Shown here in pieces: positions 26,101 through 31,518 of a stretch of 64,000 nucleotides of DNA. Below the pieces are notes generated by a model. The model ran no database searches. It was not told the DNA's origin and was given only the letters and a program-made list of their open reading frames with translations. Every line of letters begins with the position of its first letter. The stretch's first letter is position 1. Source of the DNA: Azorinus chamasolen (Eukaryota > Mollusca > Bivalvia > Cardiida > Solecurtidae). The position numbers and the translations under genes were made by a program. The stretch is taken from the NCBI GenBank assembly GCA_963576725.1, contig OY755237.1, positions 63,713,423 through 63,777,422 on the forward strand. The letters are read 5' to 3'.

Positions 26101-29100
26101 AGGTTACGTTTGAAGGTCAAGTGTTCTAACTTTTAATTTCCGTTACATTTTCATGTCTGCTCCATATCTTCTAAAGCCTTTGAAGGATTTTCATAAAAGT
26201 TTAGTGAAATGTTAGCTAAACTGAGACAATGTGCAGAACACATGTGCCAGTCATGTAGGCTCAAGGTCAAGGTCATATTTGAAGATCAAGTGTTCTTACC
26301 TTCAATTTCCATTATAGTTTCGTTATATCCTATACCCCTTGAAGGATTTTCAAGAAACTTGCCTCAAATGTTAACCACGTTGAGACAATGTGCAGAACGT
26401 ATGTGGCAGTCATGTCGGCTCAAGGTCAAGGACACATTTGAAGGCCAAGTGATTTAATCTTCAATTTCCATTACATTTCTTGTCCGCTCCATATCTTCTA
26501 AACCATTTGAGTCAAATATTAACCGAATTGTGCAGAACACATGTGGCAGTCATGTCGGCTCAAGGTCACGGTCACATTTGAAAGTTGTGTGCTTACCTTC
26601 AGTTTCCATTATATTTGTTTCTGCGTCCTATTTTCTTAACAACTAGAAGGTTGAATGTCAACCAAGTTAAAACCTATTGTATCACCTGAAGGTCAATGTC
26701 TTAATTTAGGTGGCGGCGCTGGGGGATATAGCTGTCCTTTGGACTGCCTTGTATGTACATGTATATTCATGGAGTAAAGAGTTAATATGGGATAATCTCT
26801 GCAAAGAATTTGAATCCAAATGAGACAAGAAGTAAGTCGATGCCATATTTGGGTCCAACTGTTTGGCACTTTGATACATTTTTGATAGAAAAAATGAAAA
26901 ACACAATCAAAGAATAACATTCTTATCACTTATTACTTCATATTTGAAGGAGATCCCAATTATTGCAGTGGATAGTTGCATTGTGTGTTGAGGGATGGAA
27001 ACATCCTGACAACTCTTTCCCTGTTTAACTCTTTCCCTGTTCTGTGTTCATTCCAAATTACAATACCTACTGAATATTCATAGATAAAATGATTTTAATG
27101 GAACATGGAAGGTGGAAAATTGTAGCCGTTTTAAAAAGGAAAGACACAGATCTTTGAAATTCTATTAGCAAACAGAGTAGACCCTGATCAGACGGCTCCT
27201 CTAGGAGCCGTCTTATCTGGGTCTACTCTGTTTGCAAATGCGTGAAAACACATTTATATGAGGGAAAGGGTTAACAATATTCAAGATTTGATCACCTCAT
27301 TAATATTCATTGACAGAATCAATAAAACCGAACATAGAAAAGGGATTGTTTCACACTGGTGAACACTGTAAATCAGTTCTATAAAATTTCATATGTATAC
27401 AGAGCAGATCCTGATTAGACAGCTCCTGTTTTATTGTTATGATTTTAAGAACTTCTATAAGCAAACAAAGCAGACCCTACAAAATGTGTGAAAAGGTGTT
27501 TGTCTGAGGGGAAAAAAGGTAGACACTTTTACTCTTTAGATACACCTTTTAACGCTTTTGCTAACAGAGTAGACCCAAATCAGACAACTCCTGTAGGAAC
27601 TGTCTGTCCTGTAGGAGCTGTCTGATCAGTGTCTGCTCTGTTTGCTTCTGGAATAGAATAGATCTGATTCTACAGTTTCTGCAATGGTCCAACATTTTTG
27701 TGTTCATGTATCATTATAGAAATGATCTTGATTAATATTCATAGCATTATTTCTTACCCGAATATTGATAGAGTAAAGGACTGAGATTACATTTGGAGTT
27801 TGGATCCAGATTAGATACCAGGTAACATAGCATCTTATTACAAATTTAATTTTTTGTCATTCTCAATGTATTTTGATGTAATATTGAATATACTTGTGTA
27901 TGTTCAATATTACTTTAACCCTTTCCCTCATATTGACGACTTTTGACAACTCTGTAGAAGTCACTTTGTGAAACCATTGTGATTAATAGAGCATTTGCTC
28001 TTATAGGAGCAAATGCTCTATTTATCACAATGGTTTCAAATTACAAAATTCTAAAAAAATTCCTTTTCTCTAGTTAATGTTCCTTTTAGGTAGATTTATT
28101 CAAAGTGATTGGATCTAAAAATAGCCTATGAGGGAATGCATTGTGAATGGCAAAAAAGAGTTAAAATGTTAAACTAAATTTTTGTACAGGAGAATTTAAG
28201 TTTATAGACAGCTGGCTGCTTAATGCAGGCTGAAAGTCATGCAGAAAGCTCCTCTAGGAGCTTTCTTCATTACTTCCACCCTGCATTAAGCAGCCACCTG
28301 TCTTAAAAACACGTGAAATCTTCACTCTTCATATCTTAAGATTTTAATACATTATAAGGAATCCCGAAACATTTTCCCCACCTCCTCATATTGTCCTTCT
28401 TGCTTATCAATTTTGAATAACTTAAATCCATAAATAGTGGACTTAATTGTTTTGGCTTGCAATTGCCAGGCTCAGATTGGGCATGAGAAAGCCAGACAAG
28501 CTAAAGAACAGAGGCAAATTGAACTGGCAAGGGAGAGCAAGAAACTGGTCAGCAAGGAGGTGAAGGAGAGGATTGAGGCCAATCAGAAACGAGAACTTGA
28601 GAAGGAGGAGTTACGCCTCAAGGCAATGCAACGACGACGTGAACATCGAGAGGACGTACAACGTCAGCGTGAAAGACAGGTGGAAGAGGCATCAAAGCAA
28701 AGAGCTGTAAGTTTAAGATGCTCTCAGACAAAAAAACATATTTCTCTTACAGATAATATTTTACATGGTAGAGATGCTTCCTTTTTATATGCCCACCTAA
28801 TAAAGGTGGTCGTATATTGTCATGGCCCTGTCTGTCCGTCCGTTCGTTCATTCGTTCGTATGTTCGTTCGTTCATTCGTCCGTCAACATTTTGTTTGTAC
28901 GCTGTTTTCTGGGAAAACTATTTGAGAGATATTAATGAAACTTCACACAAATGTTTAATGCATCATGATCTGAAACTGAATTGATTCTGAGGATCATTTG
29001 ATTTTTCGTTTCAGAGTTATGGCCCTTGTCCTTAAAATATAATGCAAATAGTTTGTCCGCTGTTTTCTAGGAAAACTATTTGAGAAATATTAATGAAACT

Positions 29101-30944
29101 TCACACAAATGTTTAATATATCAAGACCTGAAGCTAAGTCGATTCTGAGGATCATTTGATTTGTTTTTTTGGAGTTATGGCCCTTGCACTTAAAAAAATA
29201 ATGCAAATCTATGCAAATATGAGGATGGCCATAACTTTTTCAAAATTTTGAAATTATATTTACTTCAATTTTTTTATATGGTTAAACCTTTATGTGAATT
29301 TTCACATATATTGCGGGGGTTTTGATATGTCATTTTATTCTAAAGTTATGGTCCTTGAACTTCGTGTGTTCGTTGCTTTGTTAGTCAGTCAGCTTTTAGT
29401 TTGTCTGTTGTTTTCTGGGAAAACTATTAAAATGATATAAATGAAACTTAACACAAATGTTTTAAGCAACAAAATTTGAAGCTGAGTTTATTTTGAGGTT
29501 CATTCAGTTTGTCTTTACAGAGTTATGGCCGTTGCACTTTACAAAAATCTGCAAAAATGAGGATTAGCTGTAACTTTTTTATTTAATAAGATATTCACTT
29601 AATGTTTTAAAAAAATAGTATCACCTTATTATCGAAATCAAGATCTGAAGTACAGATTAGAAAATGTCAACACTTATAAGGCATGTTGAATCAGAGAAAG
29701 TTTGCAAGTGGGCGTATTATGTACCGTATGCGTTACTCTTGTTAAGTCTTTGCAAGCAGTATAGACCCAGACAAAATGGCTCCTCTAGGAGCCGTCTAAT
29801 TAGGATCATCTCTGCTGAATGAATATAACACTGTACTTATGAAATGCAAACTCTTACTGAATCAGTCATGCTAAGCAGTTTGTCATCTACTACAATTTTC
29901 AAATTTATTTTTCTTCATTTTCTCCTCCAATATATAGTAAGTGTCAAGCAATCTTGGATCGGGTGAGACACTGAGTTACTAGGCATCTGTATATAAACTA
30001 TTTGTATATGTATGCAAACAGAGTAGACCCTCATCAGACATTTCCTACATGCGCCATCTGATTTTGGTCTACTGTGTCTAACCTTTAGCCTGCTATGGGC
30101 GGATGAGTGAATACCTATGCAAACAGTTTGGATCCAAATGAGACGCCAAGTAACTCGGTGTCTCATCAGGATCCAAACTGTTTGACACCCTGATTGCATT
30201 TTGGTACACAAATTGATTATAACTTGAATTTTGAAAATGTAGTAGGTGAAAAAGTATGTAAAAATAATTGGCTCAGCAGGCTAAAGGTTAAAAAGGCTTG
30301 AAAAGGGGTCTCCGTCAGGTAAAAGATTAACCCATTCCCTCTTATTGACACCTTTTGATGCCTCAGTAAAGGTCACTTTTTGTCTCCTTTGCAGTAGATT
30401 TATTCAAAGAGGTGGGGACTAAAAATAGCCTATGAGAGAATAGATTAACCCTTTCCTTGTTCTGTGTTTATTTCAAATTTTAATACCTACTGAATATACA
30501 TGGACAAAAATGTTACAATGAAATATGGAAGGTGGAACATTTAAGCCCTTTTAAAAAGAAAAGAAACAGATATATCAAATTCAATTAGCAAACAGAGCAG
30601 ACCCTGATCAGATGGCTCCTCTAGGAGTCGTCTGATCTGGGGCTTCTCTGTTTGCAGGTGCATTAAAAAATGTTTATATGAGGGAAAGGGTTAAAGTGCA
30701 AAATATTTTTGTCTATCAGGAGGTCAAAGCTCAAAGGTCACAGCAGAGATGGGATGCATGGCAGCAACGCCTAGACAAGGAGGAGAATGATCAAACACAG
30801 CTAAGTATGCAGCACCAGCATGCCAAACAGAACAGGATCCAGCACTTTCAGAAACTGGAGGAGGAGGGCCAGAGGAGGAAGGACATGAGGAAAGGGGTCT
30901 CGGACAGACATCTGTCTATGTTCCAGTCCACCGTTCTAGGATAA
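1888..30944 (+). CDS. C11orf16/DUF4537-like protein, ten coding exons (full span)
   Basis: Ten exons join in frame with GT/AG borders: 1888-2107, 13160-13342, 14083-14301, 16124-16455, 17695-17809, 19251-19487, 20488-20677, 23905-24007, 28470-28706 and 30720-30944. They total 2061 nt, or 686 residues plus TAA. Residues 1-134 contain a GDKVLAPWEPEGERYGPG block that I recognise as the DUF4537 region of vertebrate C11orf16-type proteins, a family of unknown function. The middle (about 135-500) is Pro/Tyr/Arg rich with few hydrophobic stretches. Residues about 500-680 are Glu/Arg/Gln/Lys rich and should form a coiled coil. No signal peptide or membrane segment is seen. The start is the first ATG of the first recognised exon; the acceptor just before it means a 5' untranslated exon should lie upstream. 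Family assignment is from memory; the exon chain is directly visible. Confidence 0.75.
2219..2465 (-). mobile_element. MITE family B
   Basis: TTAA CCCTTTCCCTGTTC left and a TATGAGGGATAGG-CTTAA right end; A/B-type hairpin with GCAAACAGAACAG arms. Confidence 0.75.
2712..3026 (-). mobile_element. MITE family A with nested palindrome
   Basis: TTAACCCTTTACGTAAT to TTGAGTAAAGGGTTAA. The hairpin loop is interrupted by a separate 75-bp palindrome at 2886-2960. Confidence 0.75.
2886..2960. repeat. 75-bp palindrome nested in MITE A
   Basis: Arms of 35 nt starting CGAGGGCTT (one mismatch) around CAAAG. ATTT flanks both ends, suggesting a separate insertion with a 4-bp duplication. Confidence 0.6.
3232..3375 (-). 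mobile_element. MITE family C, hairpin-deleted
   Basis: TTAACCCATTCCTTCATATT start and CCTATGAGGAAATGGG end, but the central GCTCCTATAGGAGC hairpin is gone. Confidence 0.6.
3485..3730 (-). mobile_element. MITE family B
   Basis: TTAACCCTTTCCCTGTTC to TATATCAAGGAAAGGGTTAA with complete hairpin. Confidence 0.75.
4036..4265 (-). mobile_element. MITE family A
   Basis: TTAACCATCTGATGAAT to TCAGGTAAAAGGGTTAA; carries the A-family body ATAATGGCATATGAACA and CCATGGCAGAAACTGTA. Confidence 0.7.
4351..4600 (+). mobile_element. MITE family B
   Basis: TTAACCCTTTCCCTCATATA left end; hairpin GGCTCCTAGAGGAGCCGTC; right end GAACAGGGAAA is degenerate and its TTAA is lost. Confidence 0.65.
4621..4846 (-). mobile_element. 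MITE family A, hairpin partly deleted
   Basis: TTAACCCTTTACTCCATGAG to ATGGAATAAAGGGTTA. One hairpin arm is shortened (GCAGACCCTGCAGAACC). Confidence 0.7.
4968..5195 (+). mobile_element. MITE family A
   Basis: TTAAACCCTTTCAAACTCCA to CATGGAGTAAAGGATTAA; part of the hairpin is deleted. Confidence 0.65.
5297..5489 (+). mobile_element. MITE family E
   Basis: CAGAGTTATAAATAACG start, CCAAACCCTATACTGTG hairpin, end TTATCTGGAGCTCTG. Confidence 0.65.
5780..6093 (+). mobile_element. two adjacent family I MITEs
   Basis: ATTACCCTGATACTTG and ATTACCCTAAGTATTCAGAC each start a copy with TAGTGTAGACCCAGATCAAA and TTTGATCTGAGCC-type arms. Confidence 0.45.
6094..6323 (+). mobile_element. MITE family C
   Basis: TTAACCCATTCCATCATAGG to TTAGAGAATGGGTAA; hairpin GAGCATTTGCTCC with ATGG centre. 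Confidence 0.75.
6637..6873 (-). mobile_element. MITE family A
   Basis: TTAACCCTTTACTCCATGAA to TATGGAGTAAAGGGTTAA, complete, hairpin centre CTTGTATAGAAG. Confidence 0.8.
7015..7228 (+). mobile_element. MITE family G
   Basis: TTAACTCTTTGCACGCTAAC to TAGCGTTCAAAGAGTTAA. Hairpin AAACAGTTTGGACC with GATGAGACG arms. Confidence 0.7.
7243..7439 (+). mobile_element. MITE family C, centre deleted
   Basis: TTAATCCATTCCCTAATAGG to TATGAGGTAATGGGTTAA; most of the hairpin is missing. Confidence 0.65.
7440..7560 (+). mobile_element. pogo-like MITE fragment
   Basis: GCAGGATGAAAGTAATGC-AGAAAGCTCC left arm and AGAGGGATTTTACTATA right terminus; one arm is lost. Confidence 0.35.
7561..8142. other. intronic DNA without recognised features
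   Basis: AT-rich sequence with no hairpin, terminus or coding signal that I recognise. Confidence 0.5.
8143..8636 (+). mobile_element. MITE family A, split by another A copy
   Basis: The left part 8143-8338 (AAACCCTTTACTTCATG and hairpin) and the right part 8588-8636 (TATTCATGATGTC to GAGGTAAAGGG) are separated by the complete copy 8339-8588. Confidence 0.65.
8339..8588 (+). mobile_element. MITE family A nested in family A
   Basis: TTAACCCTTTACTCCATAAA to CATGGAGTAAAGGGTTA with a full hairpin (GGCTCCTTTATGAGCC), inserted at the TTAA of the host's TAATTAATATTCATG-type body. Confidence 0.75.
8800..8999 (+). mobile_element. MITE family D, near-perfect palindrome
   Basis: TA-flanked. CAGTAAAACCTCTCTATAAC to GTTATAAAGAGGTTTTACTG; centre GAACGCTCCTATAGGAGCGT with AAGCAAGGTGAAAGTAAAAC arms. 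TA plus CAGT termini suggest pogo/Tc1-mariner mobilisation. Confidence 0.8.
9145..9579 (+). mobile_element. MITE family I host
   Basis: TTACCCTTAGTATTCAGACA to TGTCTGAGTACTTTGG, split by the A copy at 9321-9549; arms AATAGTGGAGACC and GGTCTGCATTATT. Confidence 0.6.
9321..9549 (+). mobile_element. MITE family A nested in family I
   Basis: TTAACCCTTTGCTCCATAAA to CATGGAGTAAAGGGTTAA with hairpin. Confidence 0.8.
9670..9866 (-). mobile_element. degenerate MITE family A
   Basis: Retains GGCCATCGCAGAAACTGTAA, GACCCTGATCAGATTG and TCTCTATCAGGTTAA. Confidence 0.5.
9903..10095 (+). mobile_element. MITE family E with 6-bp target duplication
   Basis: CAGAGCTCCAGATAAGATGC to TTATCTGTAGCTCTG; long hairpin with CCAAACCCTATGTTGTG arms and a TCTCTTAGAGA centre. 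TGACTG abuts both ends (9897-9902, 10096-10101). Confidence 0.75.
10102..10410. other. intronic DNA without clear features
   Basis: Only weak family I-like words (TTTACACTGTTTGTCAGG) are seen. Confidence 0.4.
10411..10600 (-). mobile_element. truncated MITE family A
   Basis: CATGAATATTCATGTAAGAC and GCAAACAGAGCAGACCAGAT present; the right arm after GCCTATAGGAG is missing. Confidence 0.5.
10815..11172 (+). mobile_element. fragments of family E and a pogo-like MITE
   Basis: 10815-10950 has ACCAGATAAGATGC and CACCGAACCCTATGG. From 10970, AGAGACCACCAAAAAGTGG through AACAAGCTCCAACAGGA to AGTGGTTACTTTAGAGGGG forms an imperfect palindrome. Confidence 0.45.
11173..11700. other. intronic DNA without recognised features
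   Basis: No recognised terminus, hairpin or coding exon. Confidence 0.5.
11705..11954 (-). mobile_element. MITE family A
   Basis: Body ATGTAAGAAATAATGACATG and CCATGGCAGAGACTGTTGAA; right end ATGAGGCAAAGAGTTAA. Confidence 0.6.
11953..12145 (+). mobile_element. degenerate MITE family G
   Basis: TTAACTTTCTTCATACTAAG to CATGCAAGAAGTTAA with CAGTATGGATCC remnants. Confidence 0.45.
12267..12511 (+). mobile_element. MITE family A
   Basis: TTAACCCTTTACCTCATAGA to CATGAAGTAATGGG; perfect core ATGGCTCCCACAGGAGCCAT. Confidence 0.75.
12651..12903 (+). mobile_element. MITE family A
   Basis: TTAACCCTTTACTCCATTGA to CATGGGGTAAAGGGTTAA, complete. Confidence 0.8.
12930..13130 (+). mobile_element. MITE family G
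   Basis: TTAACTCTTTACATGCTAAT left end; CAGTTTGGATCTAGATG and TTAGGATCCAAACAGTTT arms; right end about 30 nt before exon 2. Confidence 0.55.
13160..13342 (+). CDS. C11orf16-like exon 2
   Basis: Acceptor CATCTTGCAG, donor GTAAGA; phase 1 at both ends. It encodes GPDDKQIAVSFTSGKVDKVP and VWIPKTVYERLALELKMP, completing the DUF4537-like fold as I understand the family. It follows an 11-kb intron made largely of MITEs. Confidence 0.75.
13380..13860 (+). repeat. 46-bp tandem array derived from a MITE hairpin arm
   Basis: About ten copies starting every 46 bp from 13411 (13457, 13503, and so on). The unit begins TGAGCCTTTGCAAACAGAG and contains ACCAGACCRATATGGATG. TTTGCAAACAGAGTATACCC is the family A left arm, and MITE-like sequence flanks both sides (ATCCTTTACTTGATATG left; GCTGCAGTAGGAACC right). 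It lies in C11orf16-like intron 2. Long minus-strand ORFs here are repeat artefacts. Confidence 0.85.
13919..14070 (+). mobile_element. degenerate pogo-like MITE
   Basis: CATGCAGGCAGCTCCTTTGG centre and TTTAGGGAGGTTTTATTG right end; it ends 12 nt before the exon 3 acceptor. Confidence 0.4.
14083..14301 (+). CDS. C11orf16-like exon 3
   Basis: Acceptor ATCCCCAG, donor GTATGC; 219 nt, phase 1 at both ends. It encodes a Pro/Tyr-rich segment (PPEYELANPLYFDYDP, then PWRHPFHPPYP). The base composition is clearly more GC-rich than the flanking introns, as expected of coding sequence. Confidence 0.75.
14369..14801 (-). mobile_element. MITE family A host of a family C copy
   Basis: TTAACCCTTTACTCCATGAA left end. 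After the C insertion, GTTGTAAAGGATTAA completes the right end. Confidence 0.65.
14583..14786 (-). mobile_element. MITE family C nested in family A
   Basis: TTAACCCATTCCCTCATATT to TATGAGGTAATGGGTTAA. The hairpin is half deleted (GCTCCTATAGGTTTCAC). Confidence 0.7.
15000..15212 (+). mobile_element. degenerate MITE family A
   Basis: GCAAACGGAGTTGACCTAGA and GATCAGGGTCTGCTCTG arms; body TTAATATTCATAATTGA. Confidence 0.5.
15352..15765 (+). mobile_element. MITE family G host
   Basis: CAACTCTTTGCATGCTTGC and ACAGTTTAGTTCTAGA precede the B copy; ACTGAGTAACTCAGC and CAAACTGTCTGACACTC follow it. Confidence 0.5.
15397..15647 (+). mobile_element. MITE family B nested in family G
   Basis: TTAACCCTTTCTCTCATATA to AGACCAGGGAAAGGGTTAA; hairpin AGCTCCTAGAGGAGCT. 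Confidence 0.8.
15768..16070 (+). mobile_element. MITE family F
   Basis: CAGTTGAACTTCAATATATC left end; AATGCTGAAAGCTCCTGTAG centre; right end TTCAAGATATCTAAGC degenerate. It ends about 50 nt before exon 4. Confidence 0.65.
16124..16455 (+). CDS. C11orf16-like exon 4
   Basis: Acceptor TTGTTTTGCAG, donor GTGAGA; enters in phase 1 and leaves in phase 0. It encodes a charged helix-forming segment, for example LELELEERLRLRRRELEQQY, the first of the predicted coiled coils. Confidence 0.75.
16703..16870 (+). mobile_element. pogo-like MITE, degenerate
   Basis: AAACAGGTGGTTGCTTAATG, AACGCTCCTATAGGGGC and TTAAGCTACCACCTGCC form an imperfect palindrome. Confidence 0.5.
17195..17423 (-). mobile_element. 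MITE family C with replaced right end
   Basis: TTAACCCATTCCCTCATATT left. After ATAGCCTAT the normal GAGGGAATGGG end is replaced by a 25-bp copy of the left flank (17174-17198 equals 17399-17423). Confidence 0.75.
17498..17642 (+). mobile_element. truncated MITE family A
   Basis: GCAAACTTAGTAGATCAGAT, GTTCCTGTAGGAG and GATCAGGGTCTACTCTG; it stops at TTTCTAGTCAATG shortly before exon 5. Confidence 0.55.
17695..17809 (+). CDS. C11orf16-like exon 5 with SYR repeats
   Basis: Acceptor TTGTTTTGCAG, donor GTAGAT; phase 0 in, phase 1 out. It encodes a short tandem array, DSYRDSYRYSYRGSYREE, from a 12-nt DNA repeat of the form TCGTACMGG plus one codon. A degenerate MITE ends about 50 nt before the acceptor and family A copy 17845-18048 starts 36 nt after the donor. 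Confidence 0.7.
17845..18048 (+). mobile_element. MITE family A, hairpin reduced
   Basis: TCAACCCTTTACTCCATAAA to CATGGAGTAAAGCATTAA, 36 nt downstream of exon 5. Confidence 0.7.
18113..18298 (+). mobile_element. MITE family J
   Basis: TTAATCCTTACAACGCTGAC to GCACAGTAAGGGTTGA; interior GACAAACAGTGCAGACCCTG. Confidence 0.45.
18395..18645 (-). mobile_element. degenerate MITE family A
   Basis: GTCATGGCAAAAACTGTATA, TGGCTCCTATAGGATCTG and GCATATCTATGGAGTTATGG. Confidence 0.55.
18815..19172 (+). mobile_element. MITE family I host with nested pogo-like MITE (18922-19090)
   Basis: The host starts TACCCTAATTACTGTAC and resumes at TAGCAAATAGTTTAGAAC. The insert has termini CAGTATAAACTCGATACTAC and GAATCGAGATTTTACTG, with GAAAGTCATGCAAAAAGCTC inside. 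Confidence 0.55.
19251..19487 (+). CDS. C11orf16-like exon 6
   Basis: Acceptor TGTATTACAG, donor GTAAGT; phase 1 in and out. It encodes DSYFSDPEDTMTRQERAVN and a basic/aromatic stretch, RPPWKKYWRSDPAKP. The TTT ATA T end joins to CT of the next exon to give Ser. Confidence 0.75.
19580..19797 (-). mobile_element. MITE family A, hairpin reduced
   Basis: TTAACCCTTTACTCCATGAA to TATGGAGTAAAGGGTTAA; the GCAAACAGAG arm runs straight into GTAGGAGCTGTC. Confidence 0.75.
19897..20124 (-). mobile_element. chimeric MITE, A-type left end on C-type body
   Basis: The left 35 nt (CCTCCATAAATACGCCTTTC, then TACGCC) are family A; from TCTGTAAAGGTCAC onward it is family C with its GCTCCATAGGAGC hairpin and AAGGGAATGGGTTAA end. 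Confidence 0.75.
20488..20677 (+). CDS. C11orf16-like exon 7
   Basis: Acceptor TACTTGTAG, donor GTAAGG; phase 1 in, phase 2 out. It encodes EWTSPVYNYVDPNAKHNY and a Pro-rich stretch, KPAPPPKEDKPRVINRP. The phase-2 AA completes Lys with the first base of exon 8. Confidence 0.75.
20731..21060 (+). mobile_element. degenerate MITE family A carrying palindrome K
   Basis: AACGCCTTTCAAACAGAG, GATAGCTCCTATAGG and, after the insert, TACTGCCATGGCAATTTCC. Confidence 0.5.
20834..21015. mobile_element. palindromic element K
   Basis: CAGGGTCCATGCTTATAAA to TTTATAAGCATGGACCCTG with inner arms GAGTCTGAGTTCGTTCTCAA. The phrase CAAATCTGACCAATCAAAA occurs twice on one side, a partial internal duplication. Confidence 0.7.
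21123..21310 (+). mobile_element. MITE family A
   Basis: TTAACCCATTCCTTCAGTAA start; arms GAGTAGACCCAGATCAGAGG and GATCAAAGTCTGCTCTGTT. Confidence 0.6.
21373..21622 (+). mobile_element. MITE family B
   Basis: TTAACCCTAGCCCTCATATA to GAACAGGGAAAGGGTTAA; perfect core ATGGCTCCTAGAGGAGCCAT. Confidence 0.8.
22031..22514 (+). mobile_element. MITE family A host of a family B copy
   Basis: TTAACCCTTTACTTGATGAT left; after the insert, CACGAATATTCATCAGGTAA to GGTTAA. Confidence 0.65.
22198..22447 (-). mobile_element. MITE family B nested in family A
   Basis: TTAACCCTTTCCCTGTTCAA to TATGAGGGAAAGGGTTAA, hairpin GGCTCCTCTAGGAGCC. Confidence 0.8.
22832..23000 (+). mobile_element. chimeric MITE, G-type left arm and B-type right part
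   Basis: TTAACCCTTTCGCTGCCAAT and ACCTATGCAAACAGTTTCC match the 53717 G copy. It then switches to CAAACAGAGCAGACCCTGAT and ends like family B (TTTATATGAAGGAATGAG). Confidence 0.6.
23001..23429. other. intronic DNA without recognised features
   Basis: No terminus, hairpin or exon recognised. Confidence 0.45.
23430..23633 (+). mobile_element. MITE family A
   Basis: CCCTTTACTCTACAGATAGG to CATGGAGTAAAGGG; second hairpin arm shortened. Confidence 0.65.
23905..24007 (+). CDS. C11orf16-like exon 8
   Basis: Acceptor TATTAACAG, donor GTTGGT; phase 2 in, phase 0 out. It encodes RRKEAQRSKAFDLRLNNFDQ and MREVMQDQHRERIQ, the start of the C-terminal coiled coil. It lies between MITE copies and 250 nt upstream of the 2.5-kb tandem-repeat element. 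Confidence 0.75.
24041..26783 (+). mobile_element. MITE family A split by a 2.5-kb insertion
   Basis: Left part 24041-24254 (TTAACCTTTTACTCCATGAA, hairpin, GATGTCATTATTTCTTT). Right end 26757-26783 (TATATTCATGGAGTAAAGAG, then TTAA). Confidence 0.65.
24255..26728 (+). mobile_element. TA-flanked element filled with about 165-bp tandem repeats
   Basis: Ends TATCCCCCACCGC and GCGGCGCTGGGGGATA are inverted repeats with TA on both sides. The interior is about 13-14 copies of a 158-170 bp unit, landmarks GTGTCCGCTCCATATCTTCT, GAAGGATTTTCATAAAACTT, GACGATGTGCAGAACACATG and CAAGGTCACATTTGAAGG. Groups of four units recur at about 659 bp (for example 25550 and 26209). Short plus-strand ORFs here are repeat artefacts. 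Confidence 0.75.
27025..27274 (-). mobile_element. MITE family B
   Basis: TTAACTCTTTCCCTGTTCTG to TATGAGGGAAAGGGTTAA; hairpin ACGGCTCCTCTAGGAGCCGT. Confidence 0.8.
27520..27785 (+). mobile_element. MITE family A with local hairpin duplication
   Basis: The A body is present; the loop contains CCTGTAGGAACTGTCTG and again CCTGTAGGAGCTGTCTG, a short tandem duplication of the core. Confidence 0.6.
27915..28138 (-). mobile_element. MITE family C
   Basis: TTAACCCTTTCCCTCATATT to CCTATGAGGGAATGC; 68-nt hairpin with GCTCTTATAGGAGC centre. Confidence 0.75.
28183..28345 (+). mobile_element. pogo-like MITE
   Basis: TGCAGGCTGAAAGTCATGCA, GAAAGCTCCTCTAGGAGCTT and CATTAAGCAGCCACCTGTC. Confidence 0.5.
28470..28706 (+). 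CDS. C11orf16-like exon 9
   Basis: Acceptor AATTGCCAG, donor GTAAGT; 237 nt, phase 0 at both ends. It encodes a highly charged helix (QAKEQRQIELARESKKLVSK, then KRELEKEELRLKAMQRRREH), a typical long coiled coil. Confidence 0.75.
28784..29740 (+). repeat. diverged tandem repeat element L
   Basis: Begins TATGCCCACCTAATAAAGG with a short inverted repeat and a (TTCG)n-like run at 28840-28880. CTGTTTTCTGGGAAAACTAT, AATGAAACTTCACACAAATG and AGAGTTATGGCCCTTG then recur about three times (28900, 29055, 29405). It begins 78 nt after exon 9. Confidence 0.65.
29985..30330 (-). mobile_element. MITE family A host of a G copy
   Basis: GCAAACAGAGTAGACCCTCA arm before and GTCTCCGTCAGGTAAAAGAT, then TAA, after the insert. 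Confidence 0.5.
30078..30291 (+). mobile_element. MITE family G nested in family A
   Basis: CTAACCTTTAGCCTGCT to AGCAGGCTAAAGGTTAA; hairpin GCAAACAGTTTGGATCCAAA and GATGAGACGCC arms. Confidence 0.75.
30327..30448 (-). mobile_element. MITE family C, hairpin deleted
   Basis: TTAACCCATTCCCTCTTATT to AGCCTATGAGAGAATAGATT; shares its TTAA with the next B copy. Confidence 0.65.
30445..30694 (-). mobile_element. MITE family B ending 25 nt before exon 10
   Basis: TTAACCCTTTCCTTGTTCTG to TATGAGGGAAAGGGTTAA with hairpin GGCTCCTCTAGGAGTC. Confidence 0.8.
30720..30944 (+). CDS. C11orf16-like exon 10 (terminal)
   Basis: Acceptor TTGTCTATCAG; phase 0 start, TAA at 30942-30944. It encodes EVKAQRSQQRWDAWQQRLDK and ends MFQSTVLG. 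A family B MITE ends at 30694, so the branch-point region of the preceding intron lies in or beside transposon sequence. Confidence 0.75.
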   Translation, partial: EVKAQRSQQRWDAWQQRLDKEENDQTQLSMQHQHAKQNRIQHFQKLEEEGQRRKDMRKGVSDRHLSMFQSTVLG

Positions 30945-31207
30945 AACTCTCATCATTGTGATTTTATAGCCTAATTAGACCATATAAATATTTTTGAATA
31001 AGGTTAATTGTTTCAATACTATCTGAACAAAACCATTGTATAGTGAAAGAAGAGTTTCACAACTAAACTTAAAGTAACAATACGGTACTACTAATTTCGA
31101 CATTTCAGAAGTTTTATTCCCATTCCAACAAAGTTTAGTGTTTAGTTTGTGTTGTAGCAATATCTGTCTCTTCATTATAATTTATATTTTGGGACAGGAA
31201 AAATAGT

Positions 31208-31407
31208 TTAACCCATTTACTCCATGAATATCCATTTAAGAAATAATGACATCATGAATAATTAACTAATAAGAACGGATTTAACAATGTCATATAAATT
31301 TAGAATTTTTTAACCAAGTTCAATAAATATAAATTATCCCTTATGCAACCAGAGCAGACCCTGATCATACGACTCCTATGTAAGAGACCTTTTGCAGAAA
31401 AGGGTTA
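31208..31407 (-). mobile_element. MITE family A, hairpin arm lost
   Basis: TTAACCCATTTACTCCATGA to GCAGAAAAGGGTTAA. Confidence 0.65.
31322..31327 (+). promoter_or_regulatory. candidate poly(A) signal AATAAA
   Basis: First canonical AATAAA downstream of the 30944 stop. It lies inside family A MITE 31208-31407, so it could be MITE-derived. Position is the only support. Confidence 0.2.
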
Positions 31408-31518
31408 AAGTACAAAAATATACTATGATAGATATTAAAAGTTGCAGAATTGTACTAAAAGGATATTCACCATCATCATCAAATATTGCAACAAATATTC
31501 ATAATGAGAAGTATGGCA

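Noticed and set aside
24403..26457. Plus-strand ORFs with LKVKVTFEDQVFLPSISIIV-type repeats
   Set aside because: They repeat with the 165-bp units and have no recognisable domain; artefacts of the tandem array.
28437..28925. 162-residue ORF taken as one coding unit
   Set aside because: Only 28470-28706 is exon 9. The rest reads through the GTAAGT donor into repeat element L.
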